Origin: JAAERC01 sp965602655
Lineage (GTDB): Bacteria; Zixibacteria; MSB-5A5; GN15; PGXB01
Assembly: GCA_965602655.1 (NCBI GenBank)
Contig: CBFCZE010000065.1
Coordinates: 1 to 15,081 of the forward strand
DNA length: 15,081 bases
Direction of reading: 5' to 3'
In this document: in pieces, positions 1-7,156 of the stretch
Layout: every line of letters begins with the position of its first letter
Position numbering within the stretch: the stretch's first letter is position 1
Translations under genes and position numbers: made by a program
Notes under the pieces: model-generated
The model's input: only the letters and a program-made list of their open reading frames with translations
What the model was told of the DNA's origin: nothing
The model's database searches: none

Positions 1-107
1 GAGATGTGAACAGTCTTGTACAACCTGATGGCTTAATTAATATTTTGGATATAGTCTATCTGATAAATTACAAGTATAAAGAAGGCACTGAGCCCAACTG
101 CCCATAA
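1..107 (+). CDS. C-terminal tail of a dockerin-like secreted protein (partial)
   Basis: The window opens inside a plus-strand reading frame (first full codon at 3) that runs to a TAA at 105-107. The 34 visible residues start DVNS and contain DGLINILDIVYLINYKYK, ending in EGTEPNCP. This resembles the second half of type I dockerin-like, calcium-binding EF-hand-type repeats that end many large extracellular proteins in FCB-group bacteria. The canonical loop is DxNxDGxxNxxD; here extra residues lie between DVN and PDG, so this copy of the loop looks stretched. The rest of the gene is outside the window, so the catalytic or adhesive part is unknown. It converges on the minus-strand gene at 201-662, with the shared terminator at 149-174 between them. 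The frame is too short for ordinary ORF calling and is supported only by the motif and the clean stop. Confidence 0.72.
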   Translation, partial: DVNSLVQPDGLINILDIVYLINYKYKEGTEPNCP

Positions 108-148
108 ATTCAATTTCCAATATCGAACACAATTTATCTATATAAATA

Positions 149-174
149 AAAAAGCCGCTGTGAAGCGGCTTTTT
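149..174. terminator. Bidirectional rho-independent terminator between convergent genes
   Basis: A perfect inverted repeat with arms AAAAAGCCGCT (149-159) and AGCGGCTTTTT (164-174) surrounds the tetraloop GTGA. The GC-rich core is flanked by A-tract and T-tract, so a hairpin followed by a U-run forms on either strand. It lies 42 bases past the plus-strand stop (107) and 27 bases past the minus-strand stop (201), as expected for a terminator shared by converging genes. Confidence 0.93.
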
Positions 175-200
175 AAATATATCAAATTCTATGAGAAGAA

Positions 201-662
201 CTATTCAATACTGCTGGCATATTCCTCGGAATAGCTTGCAATTGATCTGTTACCGGCGGCATCAGGAAATGATGATATTTCGACCGGAATAATATAATCA
301 ATTGAATTTTTAAAATGATCCAGGCAATAATTACTCAGCGCCGTCTGTATTCTTTTGGCAGCAGCTTCAGCACCCTGCCGGGATGTTTCCGGACATAAGA
401 CGCCAATCTTGATTCGTTTCCCATTGGAAACCACATCAACTTCTCGAACCGAATTCCCAATTACGGAATTTACGGAACTGATAAAATTTTGCCGAAGATT
501 TTCACCTGCGGAAGAAAAGTCGCCAATCGCTTCCAAAACAGAACTGATATCAAATACCAAAAAGGAAACGAATATCCGATACCGTTCAGCCCTTTTTAGT
601 TCATATTCTATTCTTTTTGCAAAACTATGGTCTTTTTTGGTATTTATTTTGCTTTCTCCCAT
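201..662 (-). CDS. Small stand-alone degenerate GGDEF-like protein
   Basis: A 153-residue soluble protein (160 residues if the TTG at 683-681 is used). The N-terminal part ELKRAERYRIFVSFLVFDIS matches the opening of diguanylate cyclase (GGDEF) domains, where 'E.RA.RY.....L...D.D' leads to the first metal site. The later VLCPETSRQGAEAAAKRI matches the segment just after the GG(D/E)EF loop. At the loop itself the protein reads NGKRI, so the catalytic and GTP/metal-binding signature is absent and cyclase activity is not expected. A role as a sensory, binding or dimerisation module is inference. No signal peptide, membrane helix or partner domain is visible, and it is about as long as an isolated GGDEF domain. 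Neither start has a convincing Shine-Dalgarno; ATG at 662-660 is preferred over TTG. It appears monocistronic, with its own promoter at 740-768 and a strong terminator at 149-174. Confidence 0.72.
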   Translation of the reverse strand: MGESKINTKKDHSFAKRIEYELKRAERYRIFVSFLVFDISSVLEAIGDFSSAGENLRQNFISSVNSVIGNSVREVDVVSNGKRIKIGVLCPETSRQGAEAAAKRIQTALSNYCLDHFKNSIDYIIPVEISSFPDAAGNRSIASYSEEYASSIE

Positions 663-719
663 TTTTTTACCAAATGAAATCAATTCCAGCTAAAACATAT
701 AACCATAAATATAGATAGC

Positions 720-750
720 AATAATCATTCCATATTTGAATGATATTATT
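720..750. promoter_or_regulatory. Inverted repeat overlapping the -10 and start region, operator-like
   Basis: AATAATCATTC (720-730) and GAATGATATTATT (738-750) are inverted copies differing by a single bulged base, around a 7-base centre. The seven innermost pairs are perfect. The repeat covers the -10 hexamer (740-745) of the promoter at 740-768, and the predicted start falls in the central spacer. That favours a protein-binding operator over a hairpin in the transcript. Which regulator binds is unknown. Confidence 0.45.
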
Positions 751-768
751 TTAAAAACAGGATGTCAA
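740..768 (-). promoter_or_regulatory. Sigma-70-type promoter of the degenerate GGDEF gene
   Basis: Read on the minus strand, a perfect -35 hexamer TTGACA (768-763) is followed after exactly 17 bases by TATCAT (745-740), which matches five of six bases of the -10 consensus. Transcription would start near 733, giving a leader of roughly 50-70 bases before the gene ending at 201. This is the best housekeeping-type promoter seen in the window. If the host is Bacteroidetes-like, its primary sigma factor may prefer another consensus, which lowers confidence. Confidence 0.6.
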
Positions 769-854
769 CTTTTTGCAAAGCGTGACAGCTAAAGGGTCGT
801 ATTCATGTGAAAAACAATAGATTATATTTTATTACATAGAGTCTTTTGTCTGTG

Positions 855-884
855 AAAAAAATCTGGCCACTTTCGCGCATGCAG
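855..884 (-). terminator. Possible terminator after the sigma-54 activator gene
   Basis: On the minus strand, CTGCATGCGC, then GAAA, then GTGGCCAG can fold into an imperfect hairpin with a three-base bulge, a further unpaired base, a G-U pair and a GNRA-type loop closed by C-G. ATTTTTTT follows at once. It lies about 75 bases past the activator's stop (959), so it could end the long operon's transcript. The stem is weaker than the one at 149-174. Confidence 0.35.
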
Positions 885-958
885 AACATTGCCTATTATA
901 TGCATATATTTATCAATGGTGTTATTTCGAAATCACACTATTATTTAATTGGAAAAAT

Positions 959-2374
959 CTATTTTGCAGTATTCAGATCGTATTCTTTAATTTTATATAA
1001 TAACGAGCGATAACTAATTTCGAGTTTTTCGGCCGCGCGTCGACGATTCCAGTTAGTTTTGTTAAGAACTTCATTTATTAATTTCTTTTCCTGATTCGCC
1101 ACAATTAGATTTACCCGTTTTTTAAGCGAATATGTATTGGCCAACTCTTCCTGACCCTCAATAATAACGGAATCTTCTTCGACCTGTAATGATCCGTTTA
1201 GCGTTTTACTATGAGCCACGAGATCATCCACAATCGATGCGCCGCCTCTGACTACGATTTGCTTAATTACATTTTCAAGCTGACGTACATTCCCCGGCCA
1301 CGAAAATTTTATAAGTTTGTCGATTGTTTCCATAGAAAGAACCGGATAATCTTTTTGATAAAGTTTGTTATAACGATCCAGGAAATGATTGACCAATAGC
1401 GGGATATCTTCCTTTTTTTCACGAAGAGGCGGCAGGAATATAGTTATTTCATTGAGGCGATAGAACAAATCATCCCTGAAATTGTGATGCTGAATTTCCT
1501 CGTCAAGATTCTTGTTGGTGGCACAGATAATTCTGACATCAACATGAATATTATTTATCCCGCCAACCCGGACAAATTCCTGTTGCTCCAACACCTGAAG
1601 AAGTTTGGATTGCAGTTCCATCGGCATATCGCCGATTTCGTCCAGGAAAATACTCCCTTTATTGGCGACTTCGAATCGACCCGGTTTTGTTTTATGAGCC
1701 CCGGTAAAGGCACCCTTTTCATACCCAAATAGCTCCGCCTCCAGAAGATCACGAGGGATAGCCGCACAGTTAACCTTGGTAAACGGCTGTCCGGAACGGT
1801 TGGACATAGAATGTAATAGCCGGGCAACAATTTCCTTGCCGGTCCCGGATTCTCCGCGTATAAGCACCGATAATTCAGAATCGGCTACCTGCTCTATAAT
1901 ATTTTTCACCTGAACCATTTTGGAGGAATCGCCTATAAGCTTGTCATACTGTTTCCGCGAATTGAGTTCGGATTTTAGCGATTTTACTTCCTGTTTTAAC
2001 TTTCCCTTTTCCAGAACCGACTGAATATGTATCTCAACCTCTTTGACATCAAAAGGTTTGTTAATAAACTCCGCCGCGCCAAGTTGCATGGATTTGACTA
2101 TATTGCTTGTTTCGCCGTGTCCCGAAAGCATCACAATATCGGGTCCATTTTCAAGTCGGCCGAGCTTTTCCAGAACCTCAAGACCGGTCATCCCCGGCAT
2201 TTTTATATCTAATAGTATTAAATCCGGCTTCTCAGTGGAAACCATCTGAATTCCCTCGATTCCATCGCGAGCCGAAGTTATTTCAAAATCTGAGCTCAGT
2301 CCTTCGCTGAGAATCCAGGATACCTTGGGATCATCATCTATAATAAGCAGCTTTGTTTTTTCTTTTTTCTTCAT
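959..2374 (-). CDS. NtrC-family sigma-54-dependent response regulator (REC-AAA+-Fis)
   Basis: A 471-residue transcription activator with the full NtrC layout. The receiver domain (about 7-122) has the acidic cluster DDD at 13-15, phospho-acceptor Asp56 in LLDIKMPG, Ser84 and Lys106. The AAA+ domain (about 145-375) has Walker A GESGTGKE (174-181), an intact sigma-54 contact loop GAFTGA (221-226) and Walker B FLDEIGD with Asp245-Glu246. The C-terminus is a Fis-type helix-turn-helix (about 425-467, NWNRRRAAEKLEISYRSLLYKI). Family knowledge: phosphorylation drives oligomerisation, and ATP hydrolysis opens RNA polymerase-sigma-54 promoters. Nothing essential is missing. The natural phosphodonor is probably one of the two soluble kinases encoded just upstream. 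Length is normal for the family. No convincing -24/-12 promoter was found in the window, so its targets probably lie elsewhere. The start at 2374 is an ATG after a weak ribosome site. Confidence 0.95.
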   Translation of the reverse strand: MKKKEKTKLLIIDDDPKVSWILSEGLSSDFEITSARDGIEGIQMVSTEKPDLILLDIKMPGMTGLEVLEKLGRLENGPDIVMLSGHGETSNIVKSMQLGAAEFINKPFDVKEVEIHIQSVLEKGKLKQEVKSLKSELNSRKQYDKLIGDSSKMVQVKNIIEQVADSELSVLIRGESGTGKEIVARLLHSMSNRSGQPFTKVNCAAIPRDLLEAELFGYEKGAFTGAHKTKPGRFEVANKGSIFLDEIGDMPMELQSKLLQVLEQQEFVRVGGINNIHVDVRIICATNKNLDEEIQHHNFRDDLFYRLNEITIFLPPLREKKEDIPLLVNHFLDRYNKLYQKDYPVLSMETIDKLIKFSWPGNVRQLENVIKQIVVRGGASIVDDLVAHSKTLNGSLQVEEDSVIIEGQEELANTYSLKKRVNLIVANQEKKLINEVLNKTNWNRRRAAEKLEISYRSLLYKIKEYDLNTAK

Positions 2375-2398
2375 AGGAATCCGTATGCACTTTTTCTA

Positions 2399-2427
2399 TT
2401 TATCGACAATAATACGATAAAATTCAA
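2399..2427 (-). promoter_or_regulatory. Weak candidate promoter with a dyad before the sigma-54 activator
   Basis: The 100-base gap between the REC-kinase stop (2475) and the activator start (2374) is the longest gap in the operon. On the minus strand, TTGAAT (2427-2422) and GATAAA (2404-2399) are 17 bases apart, each matching four of six consensus bases. A perfect 7-base inverted repeat, TTTATCG and CGATAAA with a 9-base centre, occupies 2399-2421 and covers the spacer and -10. This could allow separate, autoregulated expression of the activator. No terminator is seen in the gap. Confidence 0.28.
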
Positions 2428-2474
2428 TCATTTTCACCAATAAAATGCCTTTTTTTTGCAATATCTTGCAGTTG

Positions 2475-4604
2475 TTAAATAGGCAGATAAATTGTAAAAC
2501 TGGTCCCCTTGCCATATTCTGATTCGACATTCAAGGTCCCGCCATGAGCGGAAATAATTCTTTCCACGACGGCCAATCCAAGGCCTGTCCCGGTTGATTT
2601 TGAGGTATAATAGCGATCAAAGATTTTGGATAGATTTTCCGGTTTAATGCCGCAACCTGTGTCAGACACGGTTATGGCCAGATAATCGGTTTTTTTAAAC
2701 GATGGGCGGTCTATTTTGCAGGTCACCTGTATTTCACCCCCATCTATGGCATCAACCGAATTCAGGAAAAGATTTAAAAACACTTCCAGAATCTGATTCT
2801 TGTTGACCATAACCTCCCAGGAACGGTCGCCATAATCTTCCTTAAAACTTATATTCTTTTTGTTAAATTCCGGCTTGAGTAATTCGGCTGATCGACCTAT
2901 CACGGTTCGAAGATCGACCATCTCGGTTTCATATTTATGCGGTTTAGAGAAATCGACCAATTCTCTTACAAGCTCATTGAGGCGATAAATTTCGCTTTCG
3001 GCCATTTCAAAGAAATCTGAGTTGGCCACTATGTCGGGCCATTTATCCCTCAGTATTTGCAGACCACCTCTGATGTTTGTCAGCGGTTTTCTCAGGTCAT
3101 GGGATATTTCGGAAATCATATTACCCATTGTAAGAAGTCTGGTCGCATTTAGTAAGGCTTTTTCGCGATCATAAAAGCCTGACGCCTGTGATATCACCAG
3201 ATTGGCCAGCGAAATCTCCTGAGTGGAATAATAATCATCACTCTCCGATCCGATACAAAATATATGTTTCAGATCGCCCTCTCTTAAGACCGGCAGGGCG
3301 GTAAAATTCTTACCCGGTTTTGGAAAAACAGGGTAATTGAAAATTTTGGCAGCTAAATATGATGACAGTCTTTTTATATCGTCCAGACTAATTTCGGAAA
3401 AATCGATATTATCTACCGTTATTTCATTTTCTTCAACCATATCCAGATTTATTGAACCGGTATCGGTAAGAGGGATATCTGTTCCGGCGACACCAACCGG
3501 TTTCAAACAGCTGAACTCGGGATGCCATTCAAACCATAAGGAATAATCGACCGGCATAAGTTTTTGCATATATTCAAAAACTGTCCTGCGCATAGCCGAC
3601 ACCGAACCGACTGTCGATAACTGCCGTGTCAATTCGAACAGAACCGAGAACTCCTTTAATTTCTGAATATTTTTTTCTACCTGACGGGTATCGTCGATAA
3701 TTATTGCCGCCTGCGAAGCAAAAGTTGTCAGCAGTTTAAGGTCATGCTCAGTAAAAACGGCCCCGCTTTTTTTATTGGCCATATTAACGACACCCAGTAC
3801 CTGATTGGAAACTTTCAGGGGCACACATAGAAGTGATGATGATGTATATCGCTCCTTATTTATCCGTTTGAATCTATCGTCCTTTTCGACGTCGGGAACG
3901 ATTAGCGGTTCGCCCAGCATTGCAACATACCCGGCAATAGATTCACCAATCGGCAGGCGAACCGCATCGGCCATCTTCCTGTCAAGGCCAATGGAGGTTT
4001 TAATAGTAAGGAATTCTCCGGCTTTATCAATTAACATTAAAGAACCAATTTCGGCCTGAGTTACTCCGCTGGCAAGAGTTACAATTTTTTCAAGCAGCTC
4101 CTTTAGATTTGACGCCGCCGAAAGCGACTTGCCTGCCTCATAAAGAGCATTGATTTCATTAAGACGATTATTCAGGTTCAGGTTGGCAATTTTTAAATCT
4201 TCGACTAATTGCCTGCGGGCCAGAGTGGAAGCGCGAGTTTCCAGACCTCTTTTTACTGATATCTCCAGTTGCGAAAATTCAACCGGCTTCAGGTGATATT
4301 CAAAGGCGCCCTCCTTGATTGCTTCCAGAGCCGATTCGAGCGAGGCATAACCGGTTATTAATATCACTACTATTTCTGGATCAATGCTTTTAACAGCCTT
4401 TAATAATTCGAGACCGGTTTTCCCGGGCATTTTAATATCGCTAATAATCAAATCGAAAGCGCCGGCTTTGATTTTATCGATGGCATCGGTTGCAGACTGG
4501 GTGGTAGCGACCTCATACCCGGCGCCACTGAGAAGCTCAAACAATGAATCGCACATTCTGATTTCGTCATCAACAACAAGTACTTTTTCAGATTTGCCAG
4601 TCAT
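2475..4604 (-). CDS. Hybrid receiver-first histidine kinase (REC-GAF-GAF-like-HisKA-HATPase)
   Basis: A 709-residue cytosolic protein with no membrane helix. In order: a receiver domain (about 6-122) with acceptor Asp56 (ISDIKMPGK), a Thr in ILITGYAS and Lys in HLKPVEF; a short coiled linker; a GAF domain (about 160-305); a divergent second GAF-like segment (about 320-480); a HisKA domain with the H-box SEISHDLRKPL (His502); and a HATPase domain with N-box FLNLFLNSVDAI, G1 DTGCGI and GTGLGLAVV. The REC-first order suits a relay protein that receives phosphate at its N-terminus and signals through its own kinase core. A longer TTG start at 4625 is open, but GGGGGAGA at a good distance before the ATG at 4604 decides for the shorter form. 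It overlaps the upstream kinase by 17 bases, implying coupled translation. Probable partners are that kinase and the sigma-54 activator downstream (inference). Confidence 0.92.
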   Translation of the reverse strand: MTGKSEKVLVVDDEIRMCDSLFELLSGAGYEVATTQSATDAIDKIKAGAFDLIISDIKMPGKTGLELLKAVKSIDPEIVVILITGYASLESALEAIKEGAFEYHLKPVEFSQLEISVKRGLETRASTLARRQLVEDLKIANLNLNNRLNEINALYEAGKSLSAASNLKELLEKIVTLASGVTQAEIGSLMLIDKAGEFLTIKTSIGLDRKMADAVRLPIGESIAGYVAMLGEPLIVPDVEKDDRFKRINKERYTSSSLLCVPLKVSNQVLGVVNMANKKSGAVFTEHDLKLLTTFASQAAIIIDDTRQVEKNIQKLKEFSVLFELTRQLSTVGSVSAMRRTVFEYMQKLMPVDYSLWFEWHPEFSCLKPVGVAGTDIPLTDTGSINLDMVEENEITVDNIDFSEISLDDIKRLSSYLAAKIFNYPVFPKPGKNFTALPVLREGDLKHIFCIGSESDDYYSTQEISLANLVISQASGFYDREKALLNATRLLTMGNMISEISHDLRKPLTNIRGGLQILRDKWPDIVANSDFFEMAESEIYRLNELVRELVDFSKPHKYETEMVDLRTVIGRSAELLKPEFNKKNISFKEDYGDRSWEVMVNKNQILEVFLNLFLNSVDAIDGGEIQVTCKIDRPSFKKTDYLAITVSDTGCGIKPENLSKIFDRYYTSKSTGTGLGLAVVERIISAHGGTLNVESEYGKGTSFTIYLPI

Positions 4605-7122
4605 ATTCGTTCTCCCCCTGCTCAATCGGCAGTTCGATAATAAAGCATCCGCCTCGTTTGGTATTTGTATAGTTTATCGACCCCTTATGATTTTTTATTA
4701 TATTATGGCATACAGAAAGTCCCAGACCGCTACCACCCGACATAGATTTTGTCGTGTAATATGGATCAAAAATATGCGGAATATGTTCCGCTTCTATTCC
4801 CGTGCCGGTATCTTCAAAAGAAAATATAACCGTATGCTCGGTTTTATTCAAATCAATTATTATCTCTCCCTCTCCCCCATTTTGCATCGCATCTATAGAA
4901 TTAACCAATAGATTTATAAAAACCTGCTTTAAACCGTCCGGCCAGGCAACAATATCGGGAATACTATCATTGATCCGACAAGTAACCGTAATACCGGCAT
5001 GAGTAAATTGATGTTCCATTAACGATAAAATTTCGGCCATTAGTTTTTCAGGATTGATTTTTTCCAAACTAACGACAACCCGGCGATGAAAATTAAGCAG
5101 CTGCTTTACGATAATAGCAATACGATCAATTTCCTGCCTGATAATCTTTGTGTATTCCATAGATTTGTCCGAATCTTTAATATTTTGGCCTACCAAAGAC
5201 AGGTAGTTTTTTATAATTCCAAGCGGATTATTTATTTCATGAGCAATTTTTGCAGAAAGCTCCCCCAGGGCCGCCGATTTTTCCGATTGTAATAGTAATC
5301 TCTGTGTTTTTTGCAGTTTATCATGCGCCTCTTTTTCTGATTCATAAAGACGGGCATTTTCAATAGAAACCGCTGTCTGGCTCGCCAGGATAGATAAGAA
5401 TTCTATATCGTTATCGTAATACGGTTGTTTCGATTCTTTCTCGGATAAAACAAGAATTCCTCGCAGCTTGGTCTGGAAAACAAGCGGTATTACCAGACCA
5501 TTCGGGAAATATTCAATAAAATCCAAATCTTTAGATATTTCAAATTTGTCTTTTACATCTGTTATTTTCACCGGACGATTTAAATTGGCAATATAAAGAT
5601 TGAATGAACTGTCCCTCAGGATAGTTATTTGCTTATCCGGAATACTAAAGCCGCCGCCCGATTTGATTAAATGGAACTCCTTCTGTCCCGGTTTCGGGGG
5701 AAGGAATAAAGCCGCCTTAGCCGCGCCCGTTCTTCCAAGAGCTGCCAGAATAAAAGAATCAAGCAGGGATTGATAATCAAGCATAGCATTAAAATTTCGG
5801 CTTAATTCAAAAATATTATAAAGATCAAACATTGCCTTCTTGCGAAGGTTGGCTTCCTTAAGTTCCCTGGTCCGCTCTTTATACTGTCCTTCCAGTTCAG
5901 AATGCGCTTCCTTAATCGATTTTTCGACTTTCCGGTAATGAGTAATATCAAATATCACACCGTCTATACTTTGCAGGTTTCCATCAGAATCAAAAACGGG
6001 GCGGCCCCTTTCGATTAAATGTCTAACACCTTTGGTCTTATGCATAAAACGATATCTAATCTCAAATGGTCTTTTCTCAATAATTGCCTGTCTTACTTCT
6101 GAAACAACAGCCGGCCTGTCTTCATCTTCGATCAAAGATTCGAATGAAGTAAGATCTTTTCCCGGAAATTCGTTTTCCGAATATCCGGTCAAAGATTCGA
6201 CCAGGTCATTGAAAAATATAATACGATTAGATTCCTGGCTCAGTACCCGATATACCAAACCGGGCAGATTTTCGGCAAGTGTCTGATAAGATTGGATGCT
6301 GTCTTTTAAATCCTCTTCGGCTTGGTGTTGCTCTGTTAAATCGATTATTGTCCCAAAAGTACCTTTATATCTCCCCGATAAATCAAACCTCGGAGATGCC
6401 GAAACCCTCACGAGCCTGATGTTGCCCTTGGCGGTTCTGATTTTAATTTCATATCGGGAGGATATATTTTGCAGGCGCTGTTCGTTTTGCAATGCCATCA
6501 ATTCTTTTTGATCATCCAGTAGAAAATGGAAAAGAGATTTTCCAATCAATTTCTCACTGGAGTCTTCCTCAAATATTTCTGCAAAAGCCGGATTACAAAA
6601 CTGGATTACCTCATTTTCATCAACTATTCCGACTCCTTCCATAATGGCCGTAAATAATTCTCCATACCGGGATTCCGAAATATGCAGGGCTTCTTCGGCA
6701 ATTTTGCGTTCCGTGATTTCAATACCGGTGCCAATAACATAATTGACCTCTCCGGAGTCGCCAATCAGAGCCGTATTCGACCATGTGATATAATGCCGCG
6801 ATTTGTCTTTCCCAATCCAGTAATTCTCAAACTGATTGGGAAACATTCCGCTTTGCAACTCCTCAAAAGCTGATTTGACCGATTCCATTTCTTCCGGGAG
6901 TAAGAGGAAATCCCAGAAACACCTATCTTTAACCTCATCAAATAAATAGCCGGTAGTCTGTTCACAGGCGCGATTAAAAAGAACAATTTTACCTTCAGTA
7001 TCCAAAACGACAACAAGAGCGCCAATTGTTTCCACCACGGCATTAATGAATCGCTCGTGCTGCTGAAGTTTCTTTCTAATCTGTTCTGTCTCAGGATGTT
7101 GTATTTTACTCTTTTTGCCCAA
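4588..7122 (-). CDS. Soluble multi-sensor histidine kinase (PAS-PAS-PAS-GAF-HisKA-HATPase)
   Basis: An 844-residue sensor kinase with no membrane segment, so it probably reads an internal signal. Three PAS domains (about 22-138, 145-264, 275-396) each end in the usual DIT/EIT/DLTE-type junction. A helical linker leads to a GAF domain (about 436-592). The kinase core has the H-box GELSAKIAHEINNPLGII (His628), N-box INLLVNSIDAM, G1 DTGTGI (771-776) and SGLGLSVC, and it resembles NtrB-like kinases that pair with NtrC regulators. No haem or flavin ligand can be assigned with confidence. The start is a TTG: an in-frame TAA directly precedes it and no ATG follows until residue 80, so initiation is non-standard, with only AAGAAAG as a weak ribosome site. 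It follows folC by 34 bases and overlaps the REC-kinase gene. Confidence 0.93.
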   Translation of the reverse strand: MGKKSKIQHPETEQIRKKLQQHERFINAVVETIGALVVVLDTEGKIVLFNRACEQTTGYLFDEVKDRCFWDFLLLPEEMESVKSAFEELQSGMFPNQFENYWIGKDKSRHYITWSNTALIGDSGEVNYVIGTGIEITERKIAEEALHISESRYGELFTAIMEGVGIVDENEVIQFCNPAFAEIFEEDSSEKLIGKSLFHFLLDDQKELMALQNEQRLQNISSRYEIKIRTAKGNIRLVRVSASPRFDLSGRYKGTFGTIIDLTEQHQAEEDLKDSIQSYQTLAENLPGLVYRVLSQESNRIIFFNDLVESLTGYSENEFPGKDLTSFESLIEDEDRPAVVSEVRQAIIEKRPFEIRYRFMHKTKGVRHLIERGRPVFDSDGNLQSIDGVIFDITHYRKVEKSIKEAHSELEGQYKERTRELKEANLRKKAMFDLYNIFELSRNFNAMLDYQSLLDSFILAALGRTGAAKAALFLPPKPGQKEFHLIKSGGGFSIPDKQITILRDSSFNLYIANLNRPVKITDVKDKFEISKDLDFIEYFPNGLVIPLVFQTKLRGILVLSEKESKQPYYDNDIEFLSILASQTAVSIENARLYESEKEAHDKLQKTQRLLLQSEKSAALGELSAKIAHEINNPLGIIKNYLSLVGQNIKDSDKSMEYTKIIRQEIDRIAIIVKQLLNFHRRVVVSLEKINPEKLMAEILSLMEHQFTHAGITVTCRINDSIPDIVAWPDGLKQVFINLLVNSIDAMQNGGEGEIIIDLNKTEHTVIFSFEDTGTGIEAEHIPHIFDPYYTTKSMSGGSGLGLSVCHNIIKNHKGSINYTNTKRGGCFIIELPIEQGENEYDWQI

Positions 7123-7156
7123 TTAGATCGCTTTCTTATTGTTTGGTCGTTTGTAA

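Larger units (their letters stand above)
684..958. other. Intergenic region between the activator and the GGDEF-like gene
   Basis: These 275 bases hold no gene I can support. From right to left on the minus strand they contain a 20-base near-palindrome at 919-938 (GTGTTATTTCGAAATCACAC, nine of ten pairs), an AT-rich 12-base palindrome at 897-908, the possible terminator at 855-884, and the promoter with its overlapping inverted repeat (720-768). The AT-rich composition and concentration of dyads suggest regulatory DNA. Confidence 0.6.

Noticed and set aside
355..693. Plus-strand open frame opposite the GGDEF-like gene, and similar frames opposite other genes
   Set aside because: They show no recognisable domain and lie antisense to genes with clear family motifs, so they are best explained as shadows of the real coding strand.
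821..826. TATAAT on the minus strand as a second promoter for the GGDEF-like gene
   Set aside because: No acceptable -35 hexamer is found at 16-18 bases upstream, and the region is AT-rich enough for the hexamer to occur by chance.
864..878. GG-N10-GC spaced match on the plus strand (TGGCCACTTTCGCGC) resembling a sigma-54 promoter
   Set aside because: The -12 half is poor, and no plus-strand gene lies downstream. On the minus strand the nearest similar site (AGGCAATGTTCTGC) has the wrong spacing.
2455..2472. TGCAA-GATA-TTGCA inverted repeat beside a T-rich tract as a terminator after the REC-kinase gene
   Set aside because: On the transcribed minus strand the hairpin is followed by A residues, not T residues, and the stem is only five AT-rich pairs.
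4605..4625. TTG-initiated extension of the REC-kinase (adds seven residues)
   Set aside because: The extension's codons consist of the ribosome-binding site GGGGGAGA itself, which is well placed for the ATG at 4604.
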